Source: Phoenix dactylifera (taxonomy: Eukaryota; Streptophyta; Magnoliopsida; Arecales; Arecaceae). From it: a stretch of 64,000 bases of DNA. The notes beneath the pieces were generated by a model, which did no database searches, was not told the origin of the DNA, and saw only the letters and a program-made list of their open reading frames with translations. The stretch spans positions 221,693 through 285,692 of the forward strand of contig NW_024068038.1 in assembly GCF_009389715.1 (NCBI RefSeq), in the 5' to 3' direction. Of this stretch, positions 1 to 11,307 are shown one piece after another; the stretch's first letter is position 1; every line of letters begins with the position of its first letter. A program made the position numbers and the translations under genes.

Positions 1-1277
1 TTTAATGAACTTATAAATATAATAGAAAAACATAAACTTGAGGTTAATGATATAAGAGGACAAGGGTATGATAATGGATCTAATATGAAAGGAAAACATC
101 AAGGTGTACAAAGAAGATTATTAGATATAAATCCTAGAGCATTTTACATACCATGTGGATGTCATAACTTGAATTTAGTATTATGTGATACTGCTAACTC
201 GTGTCCTAAAGCTATATCTTTTTTTGGAGTGATACAACAAATTTATACCTTATTTTCTTCTTCTACAAAACGATGGAAAATTTTACAAGATAATATATCC
301 ACATTAACTCTTAAACTCTTGTCACAAATACGTTGGGAAAGTCGTATTGAAAGTGTCAAAGCAATTAAAAACCAAGCTCCTAAAATAAGAGATGCTTTAG
401 TTCAATTAGCGGAAACTAGTGAAGATCCTAAAATAAAGAGTGAAGCCACATGTTTAGCTACATATGAGATTGAAAATTTTGAATTTTTATTAGGCATGAA
501 TATTTGGTATGATATATTGTTTGCTGTTAACTCAGTTAGTAAGATTTTACAATCTGAAGACATGCATATTGATGTTGCTATAGATCAATTAAAAGGTCTT
601 CTTTCTTATTTGAAAAGTTATAGAGAAAATGGATTCATGAATGCTTTGAATTCATCTAAAGAAATTGCAAATAAAATGGAAATAGAACCTATATTTCGTG
701 AAAAACGTGTGATCCGTAGAAAAAAATATTTTGATGAAAATAATGATGATGAGATAACAAGATCAGCTGAAGAATCTTTTAGAATTGATTACTTTTTATA
801 TATAGTAGATCAAGCTATTTTTTCAATTCAAAATAGGTTGGAACAATTTACCATATATGAAAATGTTTTTGGTTTTTTGTTTAATTTTAGAAAGTTAAAA
901 TCTTTGAATGAAGATGATTTGAAAAAGTGTTGTCTTAATCTTGAAAACTTTTTAAAGCATGGTGAATATTCTGATATTGATGGTATTGATCTGTTTTCAG
1001 AGTTAAAAATTTTAAAAGAATTTTTACAAACAGAAACTAGTACTCCTATTGATATTTTAAGTTTTATAAAAAAAACAGATTCTTTTCCAAATGCATGCAT
1101 TGCATATAGGATATTATTAACAATACCTGTAACAGTTGCTTCTGCTGAAAGAAGTTTTTCAAAATTAAAGTTGATAAAATCTTATTTGCGATCAACTATG
1201 TCACAAGAAAGATTAAATGGATTAGCTATATTATCGATTGAAAATAGTATTTTAATGGATCTTGAGTATAAAAGTTT
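1..1277 (+). CDS. hAT-superfamily transposase, central and C-terminal part (split by an LTR element)
   Basis: The frame is open from base 1, so the N-terminus lies outside the window. Near the start, GQGYDNGSNMKG and CGCHNLNLVL are typical of the plant hAT group related to ZMYM1-like and TTF-type zinc-finger proteins (DUF4371-type catalytic region). Near the end, VASAERSFSKLKLIKSYLRS is the hAT C-terminal dimerisation region. The product would be a nuclear cut-and-paste transposase. The visible part has no stop or frameshift. The frame is cut at the target site AGTTT (1273-1277), where an LTR element sits, and resumes in phase at 12131. The transposon codons are AT-rich, unlike the GC-rich insert. 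The family call is firm; whether the whole gene was active before insertion is inference. Confidence 0.9.
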
Positions 1278-2095
1278 TGTTGCTGGTGGTCCAAACCGAG
1301 AACGATTGGCACTGCGGTGTGAACGGGGTTCCGTCTGAGTTGTCTTGGTTGGTGTTGGTTGCGCTCCACCTTCCGCCAAGAAACCTGCAAACAAGCCTTG
1401 CACCACCACCAGGGTGGTGATGGCCCTCCGATGGTCAAGTCAGAGGAGATTGGAGGAGGAGGAGAGGTGATAATCGCAAGTAAGAGAGTGCTCTGGGAGA
1501 TATTGCTCACCTCCCCCCTTTCTCCCCCCAGCCGCATATATACCTGGCTGGGGGGTCTCTCAGGGGGGTTCGTTATCGTGGGGCACGATGGTGTGGCCAC
1601 TGACATGGCCGTTACAGGGCGTCGTGGAGCAGCACCGGGTACGGCCACGTCAGGGCATAGTGGGGCTCCGCTTTGTACGGCTGATGCAGGAGATCGTGGA
1701 GCAGCATCGGATACAGCCGTTGCAGGGAGTAGTGGAGCAGGAGGCCGCGGCGTGCCTCTGGGGAATAGCCTGTCGTTATCAAGAGATCTCCGACTCGGGG
1801 TCGGAGCGCTGGATCAAGGGGCAGCCGACTCGGAGTCGGGCTGCGGAGCCGAGGATATCCGACTCGGGGTCGGATTGCTGGATCAAAGGGCAGCCGACTC
1901 GGGGTCGGGCTGCGGAGCCGAGGATGTCCGACTCGGGGTCGGATTGCTGGATCAAGGGGCAGCCGACTCGGGGTCGGGCTGCGGAGCCGAGGACGTCCGA
2001 CTCGGGGTCGGAATGCTGGATCAAAGGGCAGCCGTAGTCTTCCTGGGCGCGCGTGCCGGTCACGTGGGGCATGGCGGCTTATTTCCCCCGTAACA
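1278..2095 (-). repeat. LTR of the Tat-type element (3' LTR on the minus strand)
   Basis: This 818 bp direct repeat matches 11308-12125 at all but three sites. Near its right end it carries its own tandem repeat: a 69 bp unit starting CGACTCGGGG at 1791, 1860, 1929 and 1998. Several ORFs run through the LTR because 69 is a multiple of three and the unit lacks stops. They are not recognised as proteins. Confidence 0.95.
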
Positions 2096-2631
2096 ATAGC
2101 CCCCCACTTCCGAGCCTGGAACCAGAAGGGGAACAGGTGAAGGGAGTGATGTTTCGGGATTGCCGCCGTTCCTCGGACAGGCGCGCGCGCTTCGAGCTCC
2201 CCGCCCTTTTTATGGCGTATGGCGGTTATTGCTGACCTGGCAGTCTGAGGATTTCGGCGGACATCCTACCTTAATGGTGTCGATTCGCCTTTGGGACGCG
2301 AGCGACCCTTCGGCAGCCAGGCGTCCTCTGGCGTCATCGAGGCGTCACTTGCCTTTCCGCCTATTTAATCGGGGGCCTTTCCCCGTCCGTCTTCTTCTTT
2401 ACAGATATTTTCAAGTTTTCCCTTTGCGCTGCTGTTGCTGCCGTCGGACTGTTCACTTGTTTCTCCTTTGGCGCTCTCGGAGCCGTTCTTACCTCTTTTC
2501 CGGTGAGTTTTCCCCATTCTTCTACTTAGGGCTCTCCATACTTTCCCCTCTTATACTAGTGTACTCCAGTCGCTCCGGTCTTTCCCCCCTTCCTGTCCCC
2601 GTTCTGACCGTAGGTTTATTGGCCATTAGGA
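2096..2631 (+). other. Element leader next to the LTR and upstream of the antisense gene
   Basis: The stretch holds the purine-rich tract next to the LTR (minus-strand sense) and, in plus sense, a TATTTAA box at 2362 followed by pyrimidine-rich sequence up to the ATG at 2632. It is a plausible promoter and 5' leader for the antisense gene. No coding sequence is recognised. Confidence 0.4.
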
Positions 2632-5000
2632 ATGGGCGAAGTGAGAGCAGACCAAATTAAGTCGGAGCTGGTCGCCACAGACTTAGACAGACTCGTGGCT
2701 CGGTACCACCTTCCCGAGGCCTGCAACGCCACGCTCCCGGGGCCCGAGGAGAGGATGTCCCATCCTCCTCCAGGGAAGATCGCCATCAATGAGGGCATTC
2801 TCCAGGCCGGGTTCCGCTTTTCCCCTTCGGACTTGGTCATGCAGGTGCTACGGGGTTTAAGAGTGGCACCGACGCAACTGGTGCCGAACTCGTGGCGGGC
2901 CCTGACGGTCTTCCAGGTTCTCTGCCGTATGCACGAGATCCCCGCCACCCTGAATGTTTTTTGGGAGTTCTACAGCCTGAGCGGCCACCCCCAGGACAAA
3001 GGGTGGTGGTGCTTCGCAGCGCGGCGAGGATGCGGCCTTGTCAAGGAGGCTCCTACCTCCATTCACAAATGGAAGGAGCGCTTCTTTTTTGTTGATGCAG
3101 ATCCCTCTTGGGAAATCAGGGCGACCTGGGAGACCCCGATGAAGTCTCCGATCGGCCTATCGAGACTGTCAAGGGAGGAGTCCGATGGCTTGGCCGCCTT
3201 GAAGGGGTTGGTTGCCGAGGGCCAGCTCCCCCCGGTGGCCCGCCTTATTTCCGAGGATACTTTGGTGAATGTCGGTCTGAGCTCGGTCCCCACCGACCGT
3301 GAGTCCGCCACCGATTCTTTCTTGACTTTTTCCCTTCTTTCGTCCCGTTCTTTCCTTTGGTTTCTCCGTCTCCGACTATCCCGTCCTTTTTGCAGAGATC
3401 GACGACGTCATGCGGTCGGTGAAGACAAAGGCTGTTGGTAGGGCGTCCCTGCTGGAAGCAGCCCAGAGGAGGAAACGAGCTCTTCCGAGCGGGGCCCCAC
3501 CGGCGAAGAAGTCCCGTAAGGAGGTGCCTCCGACGCCGACCGACGAGTCCGGGCCCACCGATCAGGGAGACGTCGTGGGCACGGACCGGCAGCTAACGCT
3601 GTATCAACCCTCCGGTGGTAAGATTGCCGCTACTCCGGAGGTATCATCCGAGCCTGCCCGAGACGGACGGGTCGGGCGTGATCGGTCCCCGACCCGGCCT
3701 TCGACTCGGTCGGCTCCTGATGACTCGAGGAGGGACGCGCCGAGGCCCCGACCGAGCGGGACCCTATCAATTCCTGGGGTGACCCCCGCCCCGAGCGCGA
3801 TCGGCCGGACTCTTCCCCAGGCGATGGATAGGGGTAAGGCTGCAGAACCACCGTCCGGCTCTGGGGAGAAATCGGGGTCTGCCTTCACTACCGATGGCGC
3901 CCGAAATCTCATCGAAACAGTGCTGCTGGAGAAGGACCGTCGGCGGGTCCGGGAGTTGGAGGTCTCTGACGTTGGGGCTGCCAGCTGTGTCTGTCTCATG
4001 TCGGTGAGTGTTCTTCTGGCCGCTTTTCACCATTTATTGGCTCTGTTGTTCTCCGCCTGACTCCCTTATTTTTCCTATTTCTTAGCTCGCCCAGTACATG
4101 ATCCGTCTGGAGGAGTGCTACAAGGAACAGGCGGGGCTTCTGGCGAAGGCCGAGGACCGGCTGAAAGCAGTGGAAAAGGGAGGCCAGGCTGTGGCAGGCA
4201 GGACGACCGGGGACTTCGAGGCGAGGCTCCGGGAGGCCGAAGAGCGGGCACTCGGCTTTGCTGCCCTCGAGAAGCAACTGTTGGAGGCTCAGGAGCAGCT
4301 CAAGGTTGCCTCGGGTCTCGAGGGCGAGGTCAAGAAGGCGGATGAGCGGGCCGAGAAGCAGTCCCGGAAGGCTGCCGACTACCGGGAGAGGTGGGAGAAG
4401 GCCCAGCGGTCAGCCGACAACGCCCGCAACCGAATCCGGTCTCTTGAAGCTAAGCTGGGCGAATTGGAGTCGGCCTTGGAGAAGTCCCGTGCGAGCGATC
4501 AGGAGCTTCATTCGCGCCTGACGGAGGCTGAGGCTGCTCGCATTGCTGCCGAAGCGAAGCACAAGGAGGCTCGGGCTGAGCTGCTGAGGGTCTCCACCGA
4601 GGCAGAAGGCCGGATTGTGGCGAAGGTCTTGGAGGCGAAAGCCCAGATTATGGAGCGGGCAGAGGCGGCGCTGGCCGAGAGGAGTGCGGAAATCGGGCGT
4701 CAGGCGATAGAGGCTTATCGCCAGTCCGCCGAGTTCGCTCATGATATGTCGGAGGCAGTACAGACCTATCGTCAGTCCGACGAGTTTGTCCGTGACGCGT
4801 CGGACGCGGGGGCCGAAGCCTTTATCTTAGGCTTCGAGGAGGGCCTGGCAAGGGTGTCGGCTAAGTACCCCGAAGTTGACCTGAGCGAGATTTCCCTTCT
4901 CGACTCCTCTCCGGCGCCATTGCCTGCTGGTTCTCCTGCTGCTTCCCTACCTCCTGCGGACGAGCCCGACGTTCCCGACCCGGGAGTTCCTCCAAGCTGA
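2632..5000 (+). CDS. Antisense extra gene of the Tat-type element (putative gypsy-type transposon domain plus coiled coil)
   Basis: Three open blocks (2632-3298, 3396-4003, 4086-5000) lie opposite to gag-pol. The two gaps of 97 and 82 bp begin GTGAGT and end CAG and TAG, and phase is kept across both, giving about 729 codons from ATG to TGA. Block 1 resembles the plant 'putative gypsy type transposon' domain (Pfam PF04195), with segments such as GFRFSPSDLVMQVL, NVFWEFYSL and WKERFFFVD. Block 2 is proline-, arginine- and serine-rich, with a basic run RRKRALPSGAPPAKKSRK that could be a nuclear signal. Block 3 is a long charged coiled coil. A TATTTAA at 2362-2368 could be its TATA box. Extra antisense ORFs of this type are known in Tat-lineage elements; their function is unknown. 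Splicing is inferred. Confidence 0.72.
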
Positions 5001-5176
5001 CCTCTTGTACCTTTCGTTGTCTTCTCTTTTTTTTTTTTGTATACCGGGGTTTTGCCAAATTGTATGGGCCTCGGCCCTGAAACAATGAAAATTAATGCAA
5101 GTTGAATGTTTCTTCATCTCGCCTTCGTCCTTCTTTTTCTTTTAACTCTCGGTAGCGTCTTGCTGACTCCTGGCTC

Positions 5177-5645
5177 CCGAAATTCTTCCGGCGCTAGGCC
5201 AGGCATCCGAGGGTTAGGCCTCAGGAAACTCTTCCGGCGCTAAGCCAGGCATCCGAGGGTTGGGCCTCGGGAAATTCTTCCGGCGCTAAGCCAGGCATCC
5301 GAGGGTTAGGCCTCGGGAAATTCTTCCGGCGCTAAGCCAGGCATCCGAGGGTTAGGCCTCAGGAAACTCTTCCGGCGCTAAGCCAGGCATCCGAGGGTTA
5401 GGCCTCAGGAAATTCTTCCGGCGCTAAGCCAGGCATCCGAGGGTTAGGCCTCAGGAAACTCTTCCGGCGCTAAGCCAGGCATCCGAGGGTTGGGCCTCAG
5501 GAAATTCTTCCGGCGCTAAGCCAGGCATCCGAGGGTTAGGCCTCGGGAAATTCTTCCGGCGCTAAGCCAGGCATCCGAGGGTTAGGCCTCAGGAAATTCT
5601 TCCGGCGCCAAGCCAGGCATCCGAGGGTTAGGCCTCAGGAAATTC
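5177..5645. repeat. Tandem array, 46 bp unit, ten copies
   Basis: The unit is anchored by TTCCGGCGCTAAGCCAGG, and the CCG of the anchor recurs every 46 bp from 5190 to 5604. Copies differ by single bases (TCAGGAAA or TCGGGAAA, TTAGG or TTGGG). The part reading CCAGGCATCCGAGGG also lies in the adjacent longer array. The position between pol and the 3' LTR of the element is the usual site of tandem repeats in Tat/Ogre-type retrotransposons. Confidence 0.95.
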
Positions 5646-7740
5646 CACTCGTTGGTCGACCAAGGCTGGCGCATGCCGAGGCAACTGGTCGGGGCTTCAG
5701 GCTAGTCTGCTCCCGGGATGGTCATCGGGTTAGCCTGGCATCCGAGGGCCGAGCCTCGGGACCTTCCACTCGTTGGTCGGCCAAAGCTGGCGCAAGCCGA
5801 GGCGACCGGTCGGGGCTTCCGGCTAGTCTGCTCCCGGGATGATCATCGGGCTAGCCAGGCATCCGAGGGCCGTCAAGCCTCAGGAAATTCCGCTGGTTGG
5901 TCGGCCAAGGCTGGCGCAAGCCGAGGCGACCGGTCGGGGCTTCAGGCTAGTCTGCTCCCGGGATGATCGTCGGGTTAGCCTGGCATCCGAGGGTTGTCAA
6001 GCCTCAGGAAATTCCGCTCGTTGGTCGGCCAAGGCTGGCGCAAGCCGAGGCGACCGGTCGGGGCTTCAGGCTAGTCTGCTCCCGGGATGATCGTCGGGTT
6101 AGCCTGGCATCCGAGGGTTGTCAAGCCTCAGGAAATTCCGCTCGTTGGTCGGTCAAGGCTGGCGCAAGCCGAGGCGACCGGTCGGGGCTTCAGGCTAGTC
6201 TGCTCCCGGGATGATCATCGGGTTAGCCTGGCATCCGAGGGCCGATCCTCAGGACATTCCGCTCGTTGGTCGGCCAAGGCTGGCGCAAGCCGAGGCGACC
6301 GGTCGGGGCTTCAGGCTAGTCTGCTCCCGGGATGATCATCGGGTTAGCCTGGCATCCGAAGGCCGAGCCTCGGGACATTCCGCTCGTTGGTCGGCCAAGA
6401 CTGGCGCGAGCCGAGGCGACCGGTCGGGGCTTCCGGCTAGTCTGCTCCCGGGATGATCATCGGGCTAGCCAGGCATCCGAGGGCCGTCAAGCCTCAGAAA
6501 ATTCCGCTCGTTGGTCGGCCAAGGCTGGCGCAAGCCGAGGCGACCGGTCGGGGCTTCAGGCTAGTCTGCTCCCGGGATGATCGTCGGGTTAGCCTGGCAT
6601 CCGAGGGTTGTCAAGCCTCAGGAAATTCCGCTCGTTGGTCGGCCAAGGCTGGCGCAAGCCGAGGCGACCGGTCGGGGCTTCAGGCTAGTCTGCTCCCGGG
6701 ATGATCGTCGGGTTAGCCTGGCATCCGAGGGCCGAGCCTCGGGACATTCCGCTCGTTGGTCGGCCAAGACTGGCGCGAGCCGAGGCGACCGGTCGGGGCT
6801 TCCGGCTAGTCTGCTCCCGGGATGATCATCGGGCTAGCCAGGCATCCGAGGGCCGAGCCTCGGGACATTCCACTCGTTGGTCGGCCAAGGCTGGCGCAAG
6901 CCGAGGCGACCGGTCGGGGCTTCAGGCTAGTCTGCTCCCGGGATGATCGTCGGGTTAGCCTGGCATCCGAGGGTTGTCAAGCCTCAGGACATTCCGCTCG
7001 TTGGTCGGCCAAGGCTGGCGCAAGCCGAGGCGACCGGTCGGGGCTTCAGGCTAGTCTGCTCCCGGGATGATCGTCGGGTTAGCCTGGCATCCGAGGGTTG
7101 TCAAGCCTCGGGACATTCCACTCGTTGGTCGGCCAAGGCTGGCGCAAGCCGAGGCGACCGGTCGGGGCTTCCGGCTAGTCTGCTCCTGGGATGATCATCG
7201 GGCTAGCCAGGCATCCGAGGGCCGTCAAGCCTCAGGAAATTCCGCTCGTTGGTCGGCCAAGGCTGGCGCAAGCCGAGGCGACCGGTCGGGGCTTCAGGCT
7301 AGTCTGCTCCCGGGATGATCGTCGGGTTAGCCTGGCATCCGAGGGTTGTCAAGCCTCAGGAAATTCCGCTCGTTGGTCGGCCAAGGCTGGCGCAAGCCGA
7401 GGCGACCGGTCGGGGCTTCAGGCTAGTCTGCTCCCGGGATGATCGTCGGGTTAGCCTGGCATCCGAGGGTTGTCAAGCCTCAGGAAATTCCGCTCGTTGG
7501 TCGGCCAAGGTTGGCGCAAGCCGAGGCGACCGGTCGGGGCTTCAGGCTAGTCTGCTCCCGGGATGGTCATCGGGTTAGCCTGGCATCTGAGGGCCGAGCC
7601 TCGGGACATTCCGCTCGTTGGTCGGCCAAGGCTGGCGCAAGCCGAGGCGACCGGTCGGGGCTTCCGGCTAGTCTGCTCCCGGGATGATCATCGGGCTAGC
7701 CAGGCATCCGAGGGCCGAGCCTCGGGAAATTCCGCTCGCT
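5646..7740. repeat. Tandem array, 121/124 bp unit, about seventeen copies
   Basis: Successive copies of CTCCCGGGATGATCATCGG lie 121 or 124 bp apart from about 5711 to 7677. Spacings run 121, 124, 124, 124, 121, 121, 124, 124, 121, 121, five of 124, then 121. The 3 bp difference comes from GGCCGAGCCTC versus GGCCGTCAAGCCTC. Every unit encodes a short overlapping ORF of about 82 codons, but both lengths are 1 modulo 3, so no frame runs through the array. These ORFs are by-products, not genes. Confidence 0.95.
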
Positions 7741-8811
7741 GGTCGTGCGCTTGTCGCTCGCTGCCCGACGGGGTTTCTCCGTGGCCAGCCGCGATCATGT
7801 TTCTCCTTTTCTCTAAGCGTTGCCTGGGGGAACACGAGAAGGGCATTAAACGCTAATTAATGCGTTACCTGGGAAATCGGATCGCCAGCTGCTGCTTGCG
7901 AGGAGTGTTAGTTGAGCGGCCGCGATACGCGGGTTCTTCGAGGAGGATACGGCCTGGGCGCGAGCGGAGATATGTGGACCTAGGGGTACATGACACCCGG
8001 ATTGTCCTGCGCAAAGAATGCGGTTTAAGGAGAATGACGCTTAGGAAATCGCGGGGAGATACGCGTCGGGAGCCGGAACGGCTCCGGTTTCAATGCGCCT
8101 GCATTTATTGGAGCCACCCGCATCGGAACGACCAGGGGGCCGCAGTTTGGCTATAAATACAGGTGCAGGTATGATGGAGTTTGCCAAGCCGGAGCTGTTC
8201 AGGTTGCCATGGATCGCGGACCTCCTCCTTGGCATATGACTGAGAGACTCCTGTTGAAGGAAAGGGGAGGCGCTCCCCTTGCGACTTCAGCCAACTAGCC
8301 GTTTCATCTGGGATCAACAAGGAGGGTCTTCCCGGCGGAACTCCGCTCTAGGCGTTTCATCCGGGATCACATCTCCCCTCCTTGAAGTTCAGCCTCCCGA
8401 TTGAGCTCTGCACCAGACGCTCAGTCCGGGACCGCGCCTCCATATGCTCTTCCCCCTCGAATTCCTTCTCTTTCCTACCACTGGGGAGGATGGGAATATC
8501 CTTTGGAGGCGGCGTTCCCCTGGGGGCAGCGGGAGCTTCTTCTGCGGCGGCTCCTCGTCTTTTTGGTGAGGTGCTGGATGGCGCCTCCGGTTAGAAGCAC
8601 CCACTTCCGGTGGGATTGCAGCTGCTTTGGGTTGAGGGTTTGGGATCCTCGGTCCTCAGCTCCACGGATTCTCCACCTCTTCTTTGCTTTCTTTACTCCC
8701 TAATTCCCCTCTGGGAATTCCTTGTAATCACACGAGCACGCCATTGTAACCAGAAATTATTGAAATGAAAAGTGTTGCACCTTTTCAAATTGTTTTTCTG
8801 GCCTTGTTGTT
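7741..8811. other. Non-coding internal region of the element with a plus-strand TATA box
   Basis: No protein is recognised. On the plus strand CTATAAATAC at 8151-8160 is a good TATA box, and about 600 bp later GAAATTATTGAAATGAAAAG (8751-8770) resembles the stretch after the antisense gene stop (CCCTGAAACAATGAAAATTA near 5075). Together these suggest a second antisense transcription unit or a duplicated promoter and terminator, but this is inference. Confidence 0.35.
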
Positions 8812-9123
8812 CTACTGGTAATACATCCGCAGGTTAGCGGAATTCCAGCCCCTTGGAATTTCTCGGCCATCTAGGGCTTCCAACTGGTAGGAGCCAGGTC
8901 GGTTTACCCAACGAACTTTATACGGGCCTTCCCAATTCGGCGCTAGCTTCCCACCTTCCGTAGGTTGAGATGCCTTAGCTCGCCTCAGCACCAGATCTCC
9001 AATTCTGAAAAGCTTCGGTCGGACTTTGGAGTTGTAATATCGGGCCACCCTCCGCTGATACATTGCCATCCGAACCTGCGCCATTTCCCTTGCTTCTTCT
9101 CTTTGAGAGTTGCTAGGAAACAC
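8812..9123 (-). CDS. Integrase C-terminal part of the Tat-type element (fossil fragment)
   Basis: The minus-strand frame reads VRPKLFRIGDLVLRRA, then APNWEGPYKV and GSYQLEALDGREIPRGWNS. This is the typical C-terminal end of Ty3/gypsy integrases, downstream of the catalytic core. No chromodomain is seen, as expected for the Tat lineage. It is a part of the broken element, not a host gene. Confidence 0.85.
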   Translation of the reverse strand: MFPSNSQREEAREMAQVRMAMYQRRVARYYNSKVRPKLFRIGDLVLRRAKASQPTEGGKLAPNWEGPYKVRWVNRPGSYQLEALDGREIPRGWNSANLRMYYQ

Positions 9124-11267
9124 TGCCGTGCGGTTGGTTGATCACCTCGGACCTCTCCAATCCCGGCCGCCGTGGGGAACCGCATGAGCAAATGGTAGGT
9201 AGAAACCACCGCGCGAGGGGCGTTCAGTCCGGGTCGTCCGAGGATAGCGTTGTAGGCCGAGGGGACACGGACGACCAAGAACCCGAGTCGCACCGTGGCT
9301 TCTGCGGGTGCAACGCCCGCGGTCACAGGCAGCTCAACGACACCTTCGGCCGAGATAGCGTCACCAGTGAATCCTATGAGGGGGGTGGATGTTTTGTGCA
9401 ACAATTGTCTGGACAAGCTCATCTTTTGGAAGGCCTCGTAAAACAAAATATCAGCTGAGCTTCCACTATCCACAAGAACACGCCTTACATCATAGTTTGC
9501 CATAGTGAGGGAGATCACCATGGCGTCATCGTGGGGGGTCTGAACCCCCTTTAAATCTTCATCACAAAAAGTGATTACATTACCGACCCTCTGCCTCTTC
9601 GCGACGGCTGCCCCTGACGCTTCAGTCGAGCCCCCTGCGTTCCTCACGGGCCGAGAGCAGCCCCCAGTGATGGTGTGGATCACTCCCGCAACGGGTCGAT
9701 TCTGCTCCCGAGGCTCCTGAGGGGCCGGGTCGGCCGGACGCGGGTCTGCCGGGGGACGTCGGTCGTTTACATATCGACCGAGACGCCCTCGGCGAATGAG
9801 AGCCTCGATCTCGTCCCGAAGCTGGAAGCAGTCTTCGGTATCGTGGCCGTGGTCTCGGTGGTACTCACAGTACGCCCGAGAAGGCCTCCTCCCAGGGATC
9901 TTCTTCATCTGCCTCGGGACCGGGAGGTCCTCCCGCCCCTTGACCTCCATGAGGATCTGGGCCCGGGGGGCCAGGAGTGGGGTGTACCGGTTGAAGCGTC
10001 GGTGCGGGGAACGAGGGCGTGTGGCGCCGTGGTTCCTTGCTGGTGACGGGCTTCTGCGCCGGCGTTGAGGCGTCGGGCTCCTCCTCTGGGGTGCCTCTTT
10101 TCGCCTTTTCTTTCCGGGCTTTAGAGGGGCCTCGGCGGCCTCCTTGTTCCGGTGGGAGGCTGCCTCCTCGGCGTCTGCATACTGGTTTGCCCGAGATAAC
10201 AGCTCCGGGAAGCTCCGCGGCAGGCGTTTGTCCAGGGAGAAGGTGAGTCTGCCCTTCCGGAAGCCACGCTTCAGGGCTGAGAGAGCCACTTCCTGGCTCA
10301 GGTTCCGGACCTCCAGTGTAGCCTTGTTGAAGCGGGTGAGATAATCCCGCAGGCTTTCTCCCTCGTTTTGCCGGACATCAAAGAGGGAGTCGGAGACCAG
10401 TCGCCGCCTGCTACTGACGGCGAAATGGCTGATGAAGAAGCGGGTGAACTGGTCGAAGAACTGGATGGAGTTAGCCTCCAGGCCGGCGAACCATGCCCTT
10501 GCCGGGCCACGGAGGGTCGCCGGGAAGGCCTTGCAGAGGAGCGGATCCGATGCTCCATGGAGGAGCATAAGAGTCCTGAAACTCTCCACGTGGTCCCGCG
10601 GGTCCGCCGCCCCGTCGTAGGGTTCGATCGCCGGCATTTTGAACCCCGGCGGGTTCGGGGTCCGCAGGATCCTCGAGGCAAGCGCCGGCTGGGAGGAGAT
10701 CTCCAAGTCAGCGAAGGGATCTTTGGAGTGGCCCTTCAGGACCTGGAGTTGTCTGTGGAGATCGTCCACCCGCCGGTCCAGGGAGCGCGACCGGTGGGTG
10801 GGGGACAAGGAGCGGCGCGAGGGGGACCGACTGGAGTGCGGGCCCCTCGAGGACTGGGGTGTCTGAGAACGCGCCCGGGTCCGCCTCTCGTACCCCGCAC
10901 AGCTCCGATGAGAAGGTCCTGGCAGAATGGACCGCACTCGAGAATCCTCCTCGCGCCGGCGCTCCTCTCCATAGGAGAGGAAGGAGCGCGGGTTGTGAGG
11001 AAGAGGCGAGTGCTCAGGGGGCAGCGGCTCCTGAGCCCGTTGCGGCACCCGAGAGATCACACCCTGCAGATTCTGCACTGCCTCCGCGAGGGTGCGAACC
11101 TGCTGGGCTAGCTGGTCGAACTGAGCAGCTTCGACCGTCTGAATGGGAGAAGGGGCGGTGGAATGCTGCTGAGAGTGCGTTGGGGACGCAGCAGCCTCTC
11201 GGCCGGAGGCGCGAGAGGCTCCGCGACCGGAAGCATTGGAAGCTCCACGACCACCTCGCCGTGCCAT
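9090..11267 (-). CDS. gag and aspartic protease part of the Tat-type element
   Basis: The start chosen is the ATG at 11267-11265 just inside the primer-binding site, giving MARRGGRGASNASGRG. Residues about 215-350 are the retrotransposon gag core (AWFAGLEANS, SLRDYLTRFN). Residues about 467-480 form a zinc-knuckle-like CEYHRDHGHDTEDC. Around 600 is the protease motif VLVDSGSSADIL, and ILGRPGLN follows near 680. Gag would form virus-like particles and the protease would process them. Arginine/serine-rich stretches near residues 105-165 and 385-425 suit nucleic-acid binding. This is part of a broken element; the rest of pol is largely unrecognisable here. Confidence 0.9.
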
Positions 11268-11307
11268 TACGATCGTTCTAAGATTCGGCCCTTCCTCTAG
11301 CGCCAAC

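Noticed and set aside
1359-2093. ORFs of 244 and 149 codons inside the LTRs
   Set aside because: They are produced by GC-rich LTR sequence and its 69 bp repeat; no domain is recognised and both LTRs carry the same ORFs.
5177-5645. CRISPR-like array of regularly spaced repeats
   Set aside because: The units are contiguous tandem copies with no unique spacers, and they lie inside a plant retroelement.
5718-7856. A series of overlapping ORFs of about 82 codons, all alike
   Set aside because: They come from the 121/124 bp tandem repeat; unit length is 1 modulo 3, so no frame continues and there is no protein family match.
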